Shown piece after piece: positions 35,405 through 45,173 of a DNA stretch of 64,000 nt (positions are counted from its first letter, which is position 1; each line of letters opens with the position of its first letter). Below the pieces are notes generated by a model that had not been told where the DNA came from, ran no database searches, and saw only the letters and a program-made list of their open reading frames with translations. Made by a program: the position numbers and the translations under genes. This stretch comes from Pseudomonas sp. PB106 (GTDB lineage: Bacteria > Pseudomonadota > Gammaproteobacteria > Pseudomonadales > Pseudomonadaceae): positions 62,001 to 126,000 of the forward strand of contig NZ_RWIM01000070.1 in assembly GCF_009764645.1 (NCBI RefSeq). The letters are read 5' to 3'.

Positions 35405-37915
35405 ATGACGCGCTACGCCAGATGCCGGCGGCTATTGCCGCACGTTATTTTCCTGCCTGCCTCCCTTTTGATACTCCATAGCTCCCCCGCCTCCGCCGCC
35501 TGCAACCTCGTCGCCGGTCCGGGCAACGACGCGTTCACCTGCGACAGTGGCACCAGTGGCTCGCTGACCGACCTGTCCGGCAATAACAGCCTGACCTTCC
35601 CCGTTACCGGCAGCGGCCAGATCAATGGCAACGTGACCTTTGGCGGTGGTACTGATCGGGTCGACATGAGTTCGGGAGTGATCACCGGTGCGGTCAGCCA
35701 AGGCAACGGCATCGATGATTTCGTCATGAGCGGCGGCTCGATCGGCTCCCTCGCCCAAGGCGACAGCCGCGACACGTTCCTGATGACCGGTGGCACCATC
35801 GTCGGCGCATTCGAGGACGGAGACGTCGCACGCATGACCGGCGGCAGCATTGGCCGTGTCGACATGAAACTCGACAATAATATCTTCGACCTGTCTGGCG
35901 GACAGATCATCGGCAACCTGGTCACCGGATTTGGCACCGATACCATCATCGTCTCCGGCGGGCGGATTGGCGGCAACATCAGCGTCAGTGGGGGCAACGA
36001 CAGCATCACCGTGACTGGCGGCGAAATCGTTGGCGAGATCCGCGCGAGTGTCGGCGACGACCGTTTGCTCTGGGACGGCGGCGGCATCATCCGTTCGGCG
36101 ATTCTGCTGGACGTCGGCAATGACAGCGCCACCCTGCGCAACCTCGATGACAACATTTTCGCGTTAACGCCCAGCATTGATGGCGGTGTCGGCAGCGACA
36201 CTCTGAACTTCGACAATGTCCGCACGGCCCTTCCCGCACGCTTCATAAACTGGGAAACAGTGAACCTGAGCAACGGCTCACAACTGGATATGGGTTCGAG
36301 CAATCTGGCCTTGGGTGATGCAGGCACAGGCAGCGGTGTGCTGAATGTCGATGCCAGCAGTAGCGTATTTTCGACGCAGGGCTCGGTGTTGCCAGCAGTC
36401 GCGGGGCAAGCCGTGACCTTCAACAACGCGGGGATTATCGACCTGACGCGCAACAACAGCCGCACCGACGATACGTTGACCGTGCAAGGCAATTACGTCG
36501 GTAACAACGGCCAGTTGCTGCTGCAAAGCGTGGTCGGTGGCGATGACTCGCCGAGCGACAAACTGGTGGTCAACAACGGCAGCCTCAATGGCGCCACGGT
36601 GATCAGTGTGAGCAATCTCGGCGGCGTCGGCGGACTGACGCAAGCCAACGGCATTCAACTGGTGCAGGCCCAGGGCAGCACGGTCAGCACCGAGAACGCG
36701 TTCACTCTCAACGGCCCGGTCTCCGCCGGAGCTTACGATTACTATCTGTTCAAGGGCGGCGTCACGGCGGGCACGGAAAACAGTTGGTATCTGCGTTCCG
36801 CAATAGTCGCTCCGCAAGTCGTCAGCGTGCCCAATCCTGATCCGGGCCTGCCGCCGATTCTGGTGCCGGTGGTCGCCGCCCCGGTCGCGGCAATCGCCCC
36901 TGCGGGCAGCCCGCCATTGCCAGTGCTGCCGGCAGCGGTCGCCGGGGCCGAGCCGATTCCCTTGTACCGCCCCGAAGTGCCGACCTGGTCGGTGTTGCCG
37001 CCCGCTGCCGCGCAACTGACCCTGAACGCCTTGGGCACCTTCCATGACCGTCAGGGCGATCAGCGTCTGCTCAGTGAAACCGGTGCGTTCGGCGCGGGTT
37101 GGGGTCGGGTCTACGGGAAGAATTTCGATCAGACCTGGGCCGGCACGGTCACGCCGCGCCTGGACGGATCGCTCAACGGCTTCCAGGTCGGCAATGACCT
37201 GTACAGTTCGCTGACCTCTGGCGGGCAGACGCAACGCCTCGGTTTCTTCGTCGGCCATAGCCGTTTGCAAGGCGACGTCGACGGTTTCAACGAAGGATTT
37301 CAAGACAACAGCGCCGGCAAGATCAAACTCGAAGGCGACAGCTACGGCCTGTACTGGACGCTGACCGATCCGAACGGCTGGTACGTCGATACCGTGATCA
37401 TGGGCACCCGCTTCGATGGCGATAACCGCTCTGATCGCGGACTCAAACTGGACAACCGCGGGCATGCCCTGACGGTTTCCGCCGAGGCCGGTTATCCCTT
37501 GCCGATCAACGACACCTGGGTGGTCGAGCCGCAAGCACAAGTCATCCACCAGAAAATTTCCCTCGACAGCCAAGACGATGGGGTCTCACGGGTCTCGTTC
37601 GATTCCGACGGTGCCTGGACCGGGCGCCTGGGCGCGCGGCTCAAGGGTGGTTATCAAATCAGTGGTTTGCCGGTGGAACCGTATCTGCGCGCAAACCTGT
37701 GGCACACCTTTTCCGGTCGCGATTCGGTGACATTCGGCGACAGTGACGTGATCAGCACCGAGCAAAAATCATCGACCGCTGACATCGGTCTCGGCGTAGT
37801 CGTAACCCTCGACCGCGCCGTCAGTGTGTACGCCAGTACCGATTACAGCCGCAATATTGACAGCAATGACCTTCGTGGCGTGGTCGGCAATCTCGGTGTG
37901 CGCATCAGTTGGTAG
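35405..37915 (+). CDS. Autotransporter with Gly-rich repeat passenger
   Basis: The 836-residue type Va autotransporter has a signal peptide (about 1-31, ending ASA). The passenger (about 32-470) is built of short Gly-rich beta-helix repeats such as MSGGSIGSLAQG, MTGGTIVGAFEDG and VSGGRIGGNISVSGG. A Pro/Ala-rich linker (PNPDPGLPPILVPVVAAP, about 478-530) leads to a beta-barrel (about 560-836) ending in NLGVRISW, with the terminal aromatic needed for outer membrane assembly. No protease triad or adhesion motif is evident in the passenger. It has its own start region and lies upstream of a paralogous barrel gene. Confidence 0.9.
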   Translation: MTRYARCRRLLPHVIFLPASLLILHSSPASAACNLVAGPGNDAFTCDSGTSGSLTDLSGNNSLTFPVTGSGQINGNVTFGGGTDRVDMSSGVITGAVSQGNGIDDFVMSGGSIGSLAQGDSRDTFLMTGGTIVGAFEDGDVARMTGGSIGRVDMKLDNNIFDLSGGQIIGNLVTGFGTDTIIVSGGRIGGNISVSGGNDSITVTGGEIVGEIRASVGDDRLLWDGGGIIRSAILLDVGNDSATLRNLDDNIFALTPSIDGGVGSDTLNFDNVRTALPARFINWETVNLSNGSQLDMGSSNLALGDAGTGSGVLNVDASSSVFSTQGSVLPAVAGQAVTFNNAGIIDLTRNNSRTDDTLTVQGNYVGNNGQLLLQSVVGGDDSPSDKLVVNNGSLNGATVISVSNLGGVGGLTQANGIQLVQAQGSTVSTENAFTLNGPVSAGAYDYYLFKGGVTAGTENSWYLRSAIVAPQVVSVPNPDPGLPPILVPVVAAPVAAIAPAGSPPLPVLPAAVAGAEPIPLYRPEVPTWSVLPPAAAQLTLNALGTFHDRQGDQRLLSETGAFGAGWGRVYGKNFDQTWAGTVTPRLDGSLNGFQVGNDLYSSLTSGGQTQRLGFFVGHSRLQGDVDGFNEGFQDNSAGKIKLEGDSYGLYWTLTDPNGWYVDTVIMGTRFDGDNRSDRGLKLDNRGHALTVSAEAGYPLPINDTWVVEPQAQVIHQKISLDSQDDGVSRVSFDSDGAWTGRLGARLKGGYQISGLPVEPYLRANLWHTFSGRDSVTFGDSDVISTEQKSSTADIGLGVVVTLDRAVSVYASTDYSRNIDSNDLRGVVGNLGVRISW

Positions 37916-38237
37916 ACCTTCCGTCGGAGATAAAACGGCTCTAACACGGGGCATGCACAGCGATTCTCCCTACAAACAACCACTTAGTTATGTGCAGAAA
38001 AACAAACGCTTGCAAATCATCTTTTGCTACTACCGCTCATCGTTCAATTTCTTGACGGGCGCACTGCACTCTTCTTATCTCTACCTTACTACCCCCGGAA
38101 TCACTACCCGGGACGAGCCTTCGGACACTCGTGAAATCGAGCGGCCACGGTTCGCCCCGCTCCATTCGGTCGCCCCTCGTTCGGGGTAGGAGAGACGCCA
38201 CACAGAGAGAATGCATGCGCCTGCAAGGTAGACCTCC
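37916..38237. other. 322-bp gap between the two autotransporter genes
   Basis: It is AT-richer than its surroundings. I see no terminator with a T tract and no convincing gene; a 121-residue open frame here has no ribosome site or recognisable sequence. A promoter for the second barrel gene may lie here. Confidence 0.5.
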
Positions 38238-39308
38238 ATGAGAATTTCAATTACCCCACACGAGATCAAAATTACATTCTGCACAGTCTCGAGTTCTATC
38301 TTGCTGTGCTCATCCATGGAGGCGCAGGCCGGTCCTGCGGCGGATGAAAACCTGCCGTGGTATCGCGCGGACGTACCGGTGATGACCTTGCCTGCAACCG
38401 TCATTACCCCCGACTCGCAACGTTTCAGCCCACGGCCAGATCTGCGCGGCGCCGGCCTGCTCACCGAGGATCTTGCCCCCAACGCGTGGGACCAGCTCTA
38501 CGGCCGCAGCTCGCGGCAAGCGCAAAGCGACGTGTTGTCCTCGGGTTTTGCGACACCCGGCAGCGGCGAATTCAAAGGCCCGACCGTGCTGACCCTGCAA
38601 AGCGGCAGCGGCCATACTCAGACCATCGGCCTGATCGGTGGCCTCAACCAGATTCAGGCCAACGGCAACGGCCCGCTCACCAGCCGCGCGCTGGCTGACC
38701 CGAACAGCGACACCCTCAATCTGCAAGGCCAAAGCCTCGGCGCCTATTACAGCCTCACCGGCGCCCAGGGTTGGCACGTTGATCTGTCGGCCAGCGGCGG
38801 TCGGGTCAGCGGCTTCAGCCGCAACGAACAAGGCGCGCGACAAGCCACCGAAGGCAGCGCCATGACCTTCTCGGTGGAAGGTGGCTATCCGATTGGCTTA
38901 AGCGAAAACTGGGTGGTTGAACCGCAAGCGCAATTGATCAATCAGCGCATCACCCTCGACACGCCTTACGCGGGTTCCGGCAATGCCTCATCGACGGACC
39001 TGACCGCGTGGAGCGGCCGCGTCGGCGCACGGTTGAAAGGTAGCTACGACTTGAACGGCCTGCCGGTCGAACCTTACGTGCGCACCAACCTCTGGCACAC
39101 GGTGTACACCGGCAACACGGTGACGCTGGATCAGGTCGACAAGATCAGCAGCAGCCGCAAGTCATCGACCGTGGAATTGGGACTGGGCCTGGTGGCGCGG
39201 GTGACGCCGGCGGTGAGTCTGTATGTGAGTGCCGATTACAGCAGTGACGTGGACGACAATGACCTGAACGGGATCATTGGCAGCCTGGGTGTGCGGATGC
39301 GTTGGTGA
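38238..39308 (+). CDS. Autotransporter barrel protein almost without passenger
   Basis: The 356-residue protein has a signal-like N-terminus (ITFCTVSSSILLCSSMEAQA) and a stretch of about 60 residues (WYRADVPVMTLPATV). A barrel domain then aligns with that of the upstream autotransporter: VEGGYPIGLSENWVVEPQAQ, GLPVEPYVRTNLWHT and SLGVRMRW at the C-terminus. Classical autotransporters carry hundreds of passenger residues, so this one either lost its passenger or works as a small outer-membrane barrel. The ribosome site (AAGG, 8 bases) is modest. It shares the YRPEVP/YRADVPV junction motif with its neighbour, pointing to duplication and deletion. Confidence 0.8.
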   Translation: MRISITPHEIKITFCTVSSSILLCSSMEAQAGPAADENLPWYRADVPVMTLPATVITPDSQRFSPRPDLRGAGLLTEDLAPNAWDQLYGRSSRQAQSDVLSSGFATPGSGEFKGPTVLTLQSGSGHTQTIGLIGGLNQIQANGNGPLTSRALADPNSDTLNLQGQSLGAYYSLTGAQGWHVDLSASGGRVSGFSRNEQGARQATEGSAMTFSVEGGYPIGLSENWVVEPQAQLINQRITLDTPYAGSGNASSTDLTAWSGRVGARLKGSYDLNGLPVEPYVRTNLWHTVYTGNTVTLDQVDKISSSRKSSTVELGLGLVARVTPAVSLYVSADYSSDVDDNDLNGIIGSLGVRMRW

Positions 39309-39327
39309 GCGTCAGGTCACCGAGATC

Positions 39328-39421
39328 CCTGTGGGAGCGAGCTTGCTCGCGAAGGCAGTGTGTCAGTCAACAATGATGTTGAATGCTCAACCGCTTTCAC
39401 GAGCAAGCTCGCTCCCACAGG
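39328..39421. repeat. REPIN, type B
   Basis: Inverted arms of the GGGAGCGAGCTTGCTCGCG type lie between the convergent barrel gene and glgB. The right arm has a small change (TTCACGAGC instead of TTCGCGAGC). Confidence 0.85.
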
Positions 39422-39438
39422 TTTTACAGTGCCTTGGA

Positions 39439-41670
39439 TCAACCCTCCGGCTTGAGGATCAACACCGCCAACGGCGGCAGATTCAGCTCCAGCGACAACG
39501 ACTGGCCATGGCTCGGCACTTCCTCGGTAAACGCCCCGCCACCATTGCCGTAATTGGAACCGGCATAGGTGTCGGCATCGCTGTTGAGCAACTCGGTCCA
39601 GCGCCCGGCAAATGGCACACCGACCCGATACGCCTGACGCGGCACCGGAGTGAAGTTGGCCACCACCAGCACCGGTTTACCCTCCTTGCTCCAGCGCAGC
39701 CACGCGTAAACGCTGTTGATCGCATCGTCGCCAATCAACCACTGGAAACCCTGCGGCGCGTCGTCCTGATCGTGCAGCGCCGGTTCTTCGCGGTACAGCC
39801 GATTGAGATCGCCGATCAGTTTCTGCACGCCTTTGTGCTCGGAATACTGCAGCAGATACCAATCGAGCTGCTGATCGTGATTCCACTCGCGCCACTGGCC
39901 AAACTCGCAACCCATGAACAACAGTTTCTTGCCCGGGTGCGTCCACATGAAACTCAGATAAGCCCGCAGATTGGCGAATTTCTGCCAGCGGTCGCCGGGC
40001 ATCTTGTCGATCAATGAATGCTTGCCGTGTACCACTTCATCGTGGGAGATCGGCAGGATGAAGCGCTCGGACCAGGCGTAGACCAAGCCGAAGCTCAACT
40101 CGTTGTGATGGTGCGCGCGATAGACCGGATCCTGCTGAATGTAGTGCAGCGAATCGTGCATCCAGCCCATGTTCCACTTGTAAGCAAAGCCTAGGCCGCC
40201 CTGCTGCGTGCTCTGGCTGACGCCCGGCCACGCCGTGGATTCCTCGGCGATCACCAGTGCGCCGGGCGCTTCCAGTTCGACCACGTCGTTCAAATGGCGG
40301 AGGAAGTCGATAGCTTCGAGATTCTCGCGGCCGCCATGACGGTTCGGCACCCATTCGCCAGCCTTGCGCGAATAGTCGCGGTACAACATCGACGCCACCG
40401 CATCGACGCGCAGACCATCGACGTGGAAATGCTTCAACCAGTGCAGCCCGGACGCGAGCATGTAGCCGTGCACTTCGGTGCGCCCGAGGTTGTAGATCAG
40501 CGTGTCCCAATCCTGGTGGAAGCCTTCTAGCGGGTTGCCGTATTCGTACAGCGCCGTGCCGTCGAACTGCGCCATGCCGTGAGCATCGGTGGGGAAATGC
40601 GCCGGCACCCAGTCGAGAATCACGCCAATCTCGGCGCGGTGGCAGGCGTCGACGAATTCAGCGAACTGCGCCGGCGTGCCATAGCGCGCGCTCGGCGCAA
40701 ACTGCGAGAGCAACTGATAACCCCAGGAACCACCGAACGGGTGCTCCATGATCGGCATCAATTCGATGTGGGTAAAACCCAGTTCCTTGACGTAGGGAAT
40801 CAGCCGTTCAGCCAATTCCGGCCAGGAGTACTGGCGCGCCACTTCGCCCAGATCATCCAGCTCGCATTGCCAGGATCCGGCGTGCAGCTCATAGATCGAC
40901 AGCGGCGCCGAATGTTTCTGGCGGTCGCGGCGACTGTTCATCCAGTCGTGATCCTGCCAGTCGATCTGCAGCGGCTCGGCGACTTTCGACGCGGTGTCCG
41001 GCGGCAGACTGGTGGCCAGCGCCATCGGGTCGGCCTTGAGCGGCAGGATGCCGTGGGCGCCGAGGATTTCGTATTTGTACAACTCGCCCGCTTTCAGGCG
41101 CGGGATGAACAACTCCCAGACCCCGGACGGATGGCGCAAGCGCATCGGATGGCGGCGACCGTCCCAAACGTTGAAATCACCGACTACCGACACCCGCCGG
41201 GCATTCGGCGCCCACACGGCAAACCGCACACCGTCGACGCCATCCACGGTTTTCAGCTGCGCGCCGAGGCACGCGCTGAGGTCGCGGTGATTGCCCTCGG
41301 CGAACAGATACAGATCCATTTCACCGAGCAGCTGACCGAAGCTATACGGGTCCTCTGCCACCTGCTCGCCACCGGCCCAGCGCGTGCGTAACTGATACGG
41401 GCGCGCCTGATCGAAATGGCCGACAAACAGCCCCGGTGTTTCGGTTTGCTCCAGCGGGCCGCGTTCTTCGCCGCTGTCCCTGTCCAGCACCACGACACTC
41501 AACGCACCGGGCAGATAGGCGCGAATGAACTGCCCGCCAGCGCCATCGCCGTGCGGACCAAGAATGGAAAAAGGATCGTGATGTTCAGCGCGGACCAAGG
41601 CATCGATATCTTTCGCCGAGGGCAGCAACGCTTCTTTGACCTGACCCTGTTCCTTGTTCGAGAAACTCAT
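39439..41670 (-). CDS. glgB: 1,4-alpha-glucan branching enzyme GlgB
   Basis: The 743-residue GH13_9 enzyme has an N1 domain ([15 protein letters not shown]), a CBM48 domain ([20 protein letters not shown]) and the catalytic barrel. Motifs: [37 protein letters not shown] (nucleophile Asp), [13 protein letters not shown] (acid Glu) and [16 protein letters not shown]. It introduces alpha-1,6 branches into the glucan made by GlgA and GlgE. It follows treS-mak with two bases between, as third gene of the glgE-treS-glgB operon, although a REPIN separates glgE from treS. Confidence 0.96.
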   Translation of the reverse strand: MSFSNKEQGQVKEALLPSAKDIDALVRAEHHDPFSILGPHGDGAGGQFIRAYLPGALSVVVLDRDSGEERGPLEQTETPGLFVGHFDQARPYQLRTRWAGGEQVAEDPYSFGQLLGEMDLYLFAEGNHRDLSACLGAQLKTVDGVDGVRFAVWAPNARRVSVVGDFNVWDGRRHPMRLRHPSGVWELFIPRLKAGELYKYEILGAHGILPLKADPMALATSLPPDTASKVAEPLQIDWQDHDWMNSRRDRQKHSAPLSIYELHAGSWQCELDDLGEVARQYSWPELAERLIPYVKELGFTHIELMPIMEHPFGGSWGYQLLSQFAPSARYGTPAQFAEFVDACHRAEIGVILDWVPAHFPTDAHGMAQFDGTALYEYGNPLEGFHQDWDTLIYNLGRTEVHGYMLASGLHWLKHFHVDGLRVDAVASMLYRDYSRKAGEWVPNRHGGRENLEAIDFLRHLNDVVELEAPGALVIAEESTAWPGVSQSTQQGGLGFAYKWNMGWMHDSLHYIQQDPVYRAHHHNELSFGLVYAWSERFILPISHDEVVHGKHSLIDKMPGDRWQKFANLRAYLSFMWTHPGKKLLFMGCEFGQWREWNHDQQLDWYLLQYSEHKGVQKLIGDLNRLYREEPALHDQDDAPQGFQWLIGDDAINSVYAWLRWSKEGKPVLVVANFTPVPRQAYRVGVPFAGRWTELLNSDADTYAGSNYGNGGGAFTEEVPSHGQSLSLELNLPPLAVLILKPEG

Positions 41671-41672
41671 GA

Positions 41673-44600
41673 CTACTCTCCACCAAGATCGGAAAAGGGT
41701 TTAAGCCCCGTCAATAACCCATACAAACCGTGCAACGGCACGGGCAGCCACGTGGGGCGATTTTCGGCTTCATAGGCCACTTCATAGGCCGCCTTCTCCA
41801 GACCGAACAATGCCAGCGCAGCGTCGGCCCCTTCAGGATCTTGCCAAGCATGCTCAAGACTAGCTGCCGCCCGGCGATATGCCTGAACAAATGCCTCACG
41901 GGCCTCACGCAGATAGCGCTCGGCTACCAGACGCCGCGCAGTTTCAGACTCAGCGCTGTGGTCAACGTTGTGCACATTGATCGTCATCGCCGCCGCGTAA
42001 TCGAACGAGCGCAGCACGCCGCTGACGTCCTTGTACGGGCTGTGCTTGCCACGGCGTTCACTCAATGGCCGCGCCGGTTCGCCCTCGAAGTCGATCAGAT
42101 AGGCATCGCCCTTGATCACCAGCACCTGACCCAAATGCAGGTCGCCGTGGACGCGGATACGCAAACCACCCGTGGCTTTTTTCGCCAGATCCTGCACATG
42201 ACCGAGGATGGTTTTCTTCTCGTCGATCAGGCGTTTGACCAGTTTCTGGTCGGCCGCATTCAGCTCGCCCTGATGCTGCTTGAGCAGCTTCAGCGCATGT
42301 TCAACCTGCGCGGCGACATCCTTGGCCGTTGCCTGCATGTCCTTGGCGGTCGAAACCTGCGGGGCGAAGTCGGCGTTGTCGGTCGGCGCGGCAAGCACGT
42401 TGTGCATCTCGCCCAGACGCTGGCCAAGCATGCCGGCAAAATCCTTCAACTCGCCCAGTGCGTTGTAATGCTGTTCCTGCTCGGACATGGCATCGGCGAG
42501 CTCGTCACGCAGCGCCCGTTCGAGGTTGTTCTGCGTCCATTCCCAGGCGTCGCCCTGATTGCTCAGATAGCCTTGGGCGATCATCAACAGATTGTCTTCA
42601 CCCTTGGCATCGCGGCGAATCACCGAACCGAGCAGCGGAGAGATATTGGCAAATCCGGCCTCGGTCAGGTAAGCGCTCATCTCCAGTTCCGGGTGTACGC
42701 CAGAAGCGACTTTGCGTATCAGCTTAAGCACCAGGCTGTTGCCGATCACCACCGAACTGTTCGATTGCTCGGCGGACAGATAACGCACTTCCGATTCGGC
42801 GCCGAGGCCGAGTTTTTCCAGTTGCGCGGTCGGCGCAAAACGGATTTCGCCTTCGCTGGACTCCAGCATCGTGTTGTTCTGCATGCCTTGCAGCACTGCA
42901 CGAACAAAAGCTTCGAGACTGAACGCATCGGTGATCAAACCGACTTGTCGCACTCTTCGTACACGGGACAGCGCCAATTGCTGCGGCAACGCCGGGCCGA
43001 CCTGGTCTTCGGCAATGAAGCCAAACGGCAGTTGATAGCGACTGGTCTGCCCGGCGCTGGTGACTTCGATTTCGCTGAGCAACACCGGATGCTGCGCGTC
43101 GCCGAAACGCACGCCATAGGCCATGTGCACCTTGTCGATGCCGGCGTCTTTGCCAGCGAACCAGCGACGGTTCTGCAGCCAGCTCGGCAGAATGCTTTGC
43201 TCCAGCGTCGTGCGCGACGGCGCTTCGAGCAATTCTTCCATCCGTTTCTTCAGCACCAGCGTGGTGAAGTCCGGCAGGCTCTGCGCCGGTTCGACGTGCC
43301 AGCTCGGCATCTGGTTTTCCGCTGCCAGGGCGAACCAGTAGAAGCCGTACGGCGCCAGGGTCAGGAGGAAATTCAACTGGCCAATGGGCGGAAACGCGTT
43401 ACCGCCGAGCATCTCCACCGGCACCATGCCGACATAGGCCGACAGGTCCAGCTCTACCGCTTGCGCACTGCGCGAGACGTTGGCCACGCAGAGGATGATT
43501 TCGTGTTTGCCATCGGCGTCGGTGAATTCGCGGGTGTAGGCCAGTACGCGACGGTTGTTCGGCGATAACATCTTCAAGGTGCCACGGCCAAAGGCTTTCG
43601 ACTGTTTGCGCACGGCGAGCAAGCGCCGGGTCCAGTTCAGCAGCGAATGCGGATCGCCGGACTGGGTTTCGACGTTGACCGACAGATATCCGTATTGCGG
43701 GTCCATGATCGGCGGCAGTACCAAACTGGCCGGGTCGGCGCGAGAGAAACCACCGTTACGGTCGATCGACCACTGCATCGGCGTACGCACGCCATCGCGG
43801 TCGCCGAGGTAAATGTTGTCGCCCATGCCGATTTCGTCGCCGTAATACAACGTCGGCGTGCCAGGCATCGACAGCAAAAGACTGTTGAGCAGTTCAATGC
43901 GCCGACGGTCGCGTTCCATCAACGGCGCCAGACGTCGACGAATACCGAGGTTGATCCGTGCACGGCGGTCAGCGGCGTAGTAGTTCCACAGGTAATCGCG
44001 CTCTTTGTCGGTGACCATCTCCAAGGTCAGTTCATCGTGGTTGCGCAGGAAAATCGCCCACTGGCAGTTGGCGGGAATTTCCGGAGTCTGACGGAGAATA
44101 TCGGTGATCGGGAAGCGATCCTCCTGAGCCAGTGCCATGTACATGCGCGGCATCAGCGGGAAGTGAAACGCCATGTGGCATTCGTCACCGTTGAGGCCGG
44201 CCGCGTCGGTGTCACCGAAGTACAGCTGGGTGTCTTCCGGCCATTGGTTGGCCTCGGCGAGCAGCATGCGGTCGGGATAGTTGGCGTCGATTTCCGCACG
44301 GATCTGCTTGAGAACGTCGTGGGTTTCGGGGAGGTTTTCGTTGTTGGTGCCGTCGCGTTCGATCAGGTATGGAATAGCGTCCAGGCGCAGGCCGTCGATG
44401 CCCATGTCCAGCCAGTAACGCATCACCGAGAGTACGGCTTTCATCACTTGCGGGTTGTCGAAATTCAGATCGGGTTGGTGCGAATAGAAACGGTGCCAGA
44501 AGTACTGGCCGGCGACCGGGTCCCAAGTCCAGTTGGATTTTTCCGTGTCGAGAAAAATGATCCGCGTGCCGTCGTATTTCTGATCGTCATCCGACCACAC

Positions 44601-45014
44601 GTAAAAGTCCCGCGCCGCCGAGCCGGGTTTGGCCTTGCGCGCACGTTGGAACCACGGGTGCTGGTCGGAGGTGTGGTTGATGACCAACTCGGTGATCACT
44701 CGCAAACCGCGCTTGTGCGCCTCGGCGATAAAACGCTTGGCGTCGGCCATCGTCCCGTAGTCGCTGTGGACACCACGGTATTCGGCGATGTCGTAGCCGT
44801 CGTCGCGGCGTGGCGAGGGGTAGAACGGCAATAGCCAAATGGTGTTGACGCCGAGGTCGGCGATGTAATCGAGCTTGGCGATCAGGCCCGGAAAGTCGCC
44901 GATCCCATCGTTATTGGAGTCGAAAAATGATTTGACGTGAACTTGATAGATCACCGCGTCCTTGTACCAGAGCGGGTCTTTGATAAAGGTGGCTGCCTTG
45001 GGTTTCTTCGCCAT
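41673..45014 (-). CDS. treS: Trehalose synthase / maltokinase fusion (TreS-Mak)
   Basis: The bifunctional protein has 1113 residues. Residues 1 to about 555 are the GH13 trehalose synthase, with [56 protein letters not shown] (nucleophile Asp) and [13 protein letters not shown]. Residues of about 600-1113 form the maltokinase domain, ending in the kinase motif [13 protein letters not shown] and [14 protein letters not shown]. TreS converts trehalose to maltose and Mak phosphorylates it to maltose-1-phosphate for GlgE. The fusion of both steps is common in pseudomonads. CAGGAG precedes the ATG. Confidence 0.95.
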   Translation of the reverse strand: MAKKPKAATFIKDPLWYKDAVIYQVHVKSFFDSNNDGIGDFPGLIAKLDYIADLGVNTIWLLPFYPSPRRDDGYDIAEYRGVHSDYGTMADAKRFIAEAHKRGLRVITELVINHTSDQHPWFQRARKAKPGSAARDFYVWSDDDQKYDGTRIIFLDTEKSNWTWDPVAGQYFWHRFYSHQPDLNFDNPQVMKAVLSVMRYWLDMGIDGLRLDAIPYLIERDGTNNENLPETHDVLKQIRAEIDANYPDRMLLAEANQWPEDTQLYFGDTDAAGLNGDECHMAFHFPLMPRMYMALAQEDRFPITDILRQTPEIPANCQWAIFLRNHDELTLEMVTDKERDYLWNYYAADRRARINLGIRRRLAPLMERDRRRIELLNSLLLSMPGTPTLYYGDEIGMGDNIYLGDRDGVRTPMQWSIDRNGGFSRADPASLVLPPIMDPQYGYLSVNVETQSGDPHSLLNWTRRLLAVRKQSKAFGRGTLKMLSPNNRRVLAYTREFTDADGKHEIILCVANVSRSAQAVELDLSAYVGMVPVEMLGGNAFPPIGQLNFLLTLAPYGFYWFALAAENQMPSWHVEPAQSLPDFTTLVLKKRMEELLEAPSRTTLEQSILPSWLQNRRWFAGKDAGIDKVHMAYGVRFGDAQHPVLLSEIEVTSAGQTSRYQLPFGFIAEDQVGPALPQQLALSRVRRVRQVGLITDAFSLEAFVRAVLQGMQNNTMLESSEGEIRFAPTAQLEKLGLGAESEVRYLSAEQSNSSVVIGNSLVLKLIRKVASGVHPELEMSAYLTEAGFANISPLLGSVIRRDAKGEDNLLMIAQGYLSNQGDAWEWTQNNLERALRDELADAMSEQEQHYNALGELKDFAGMLGQRLGEMHNVLAAPTDNADFAPQVSTAKDMQATAKDVAAQVEHALKLLKQHQGELNAADQKLVKRLIDEKKTILGHVQDLAKKATGGLRIRVHGDLHLGQVLVIKGDAYLIDFEGEPARPLSERRGKHSPYKDVSGVLRSFDYAAAMTINVHNVDHSAESETARRLVAERYLREAREAFVQAYRRAAASLEHAWQDPEGADAALALFGLEKAAYEVAYEAENRPTWLPVPLHGLYGLLTGLKPFSDLGGE

Positions 45015-45072
45015 GTGAAACTCCTGTTGAATTCGTTGAAGCCGAACCTGCTTCTTAAAAAATCGGAGATCA

Positions 45073-45163
45073 CTGTGGGAGCTGGCTTGCCAGCGATAGC
45101 GTGCTGTCAGCTTGCATCTTCAGTGCTGATCCACCGCTATCGCTGGCAAGCCAGCTCCCACAG
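45073..45163. repeat. REPIN, type A, inside the glgE-treS operon
   Basis: Inverted arms of the GGGAGCTGGCTTGCCAG type lie between glgE and treS. The element may shape mRNA stability or partial termination between the two genes. Confidence 0.85.
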
Positions 45164-45173
45164 TTGAAATTCG

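Noticed and set aside
37824..38189. 121-residue frame between the autotransporters
   Set aside because: It overlaps the end of the first autotransporter and has no ribosome site or recognisable sequence.
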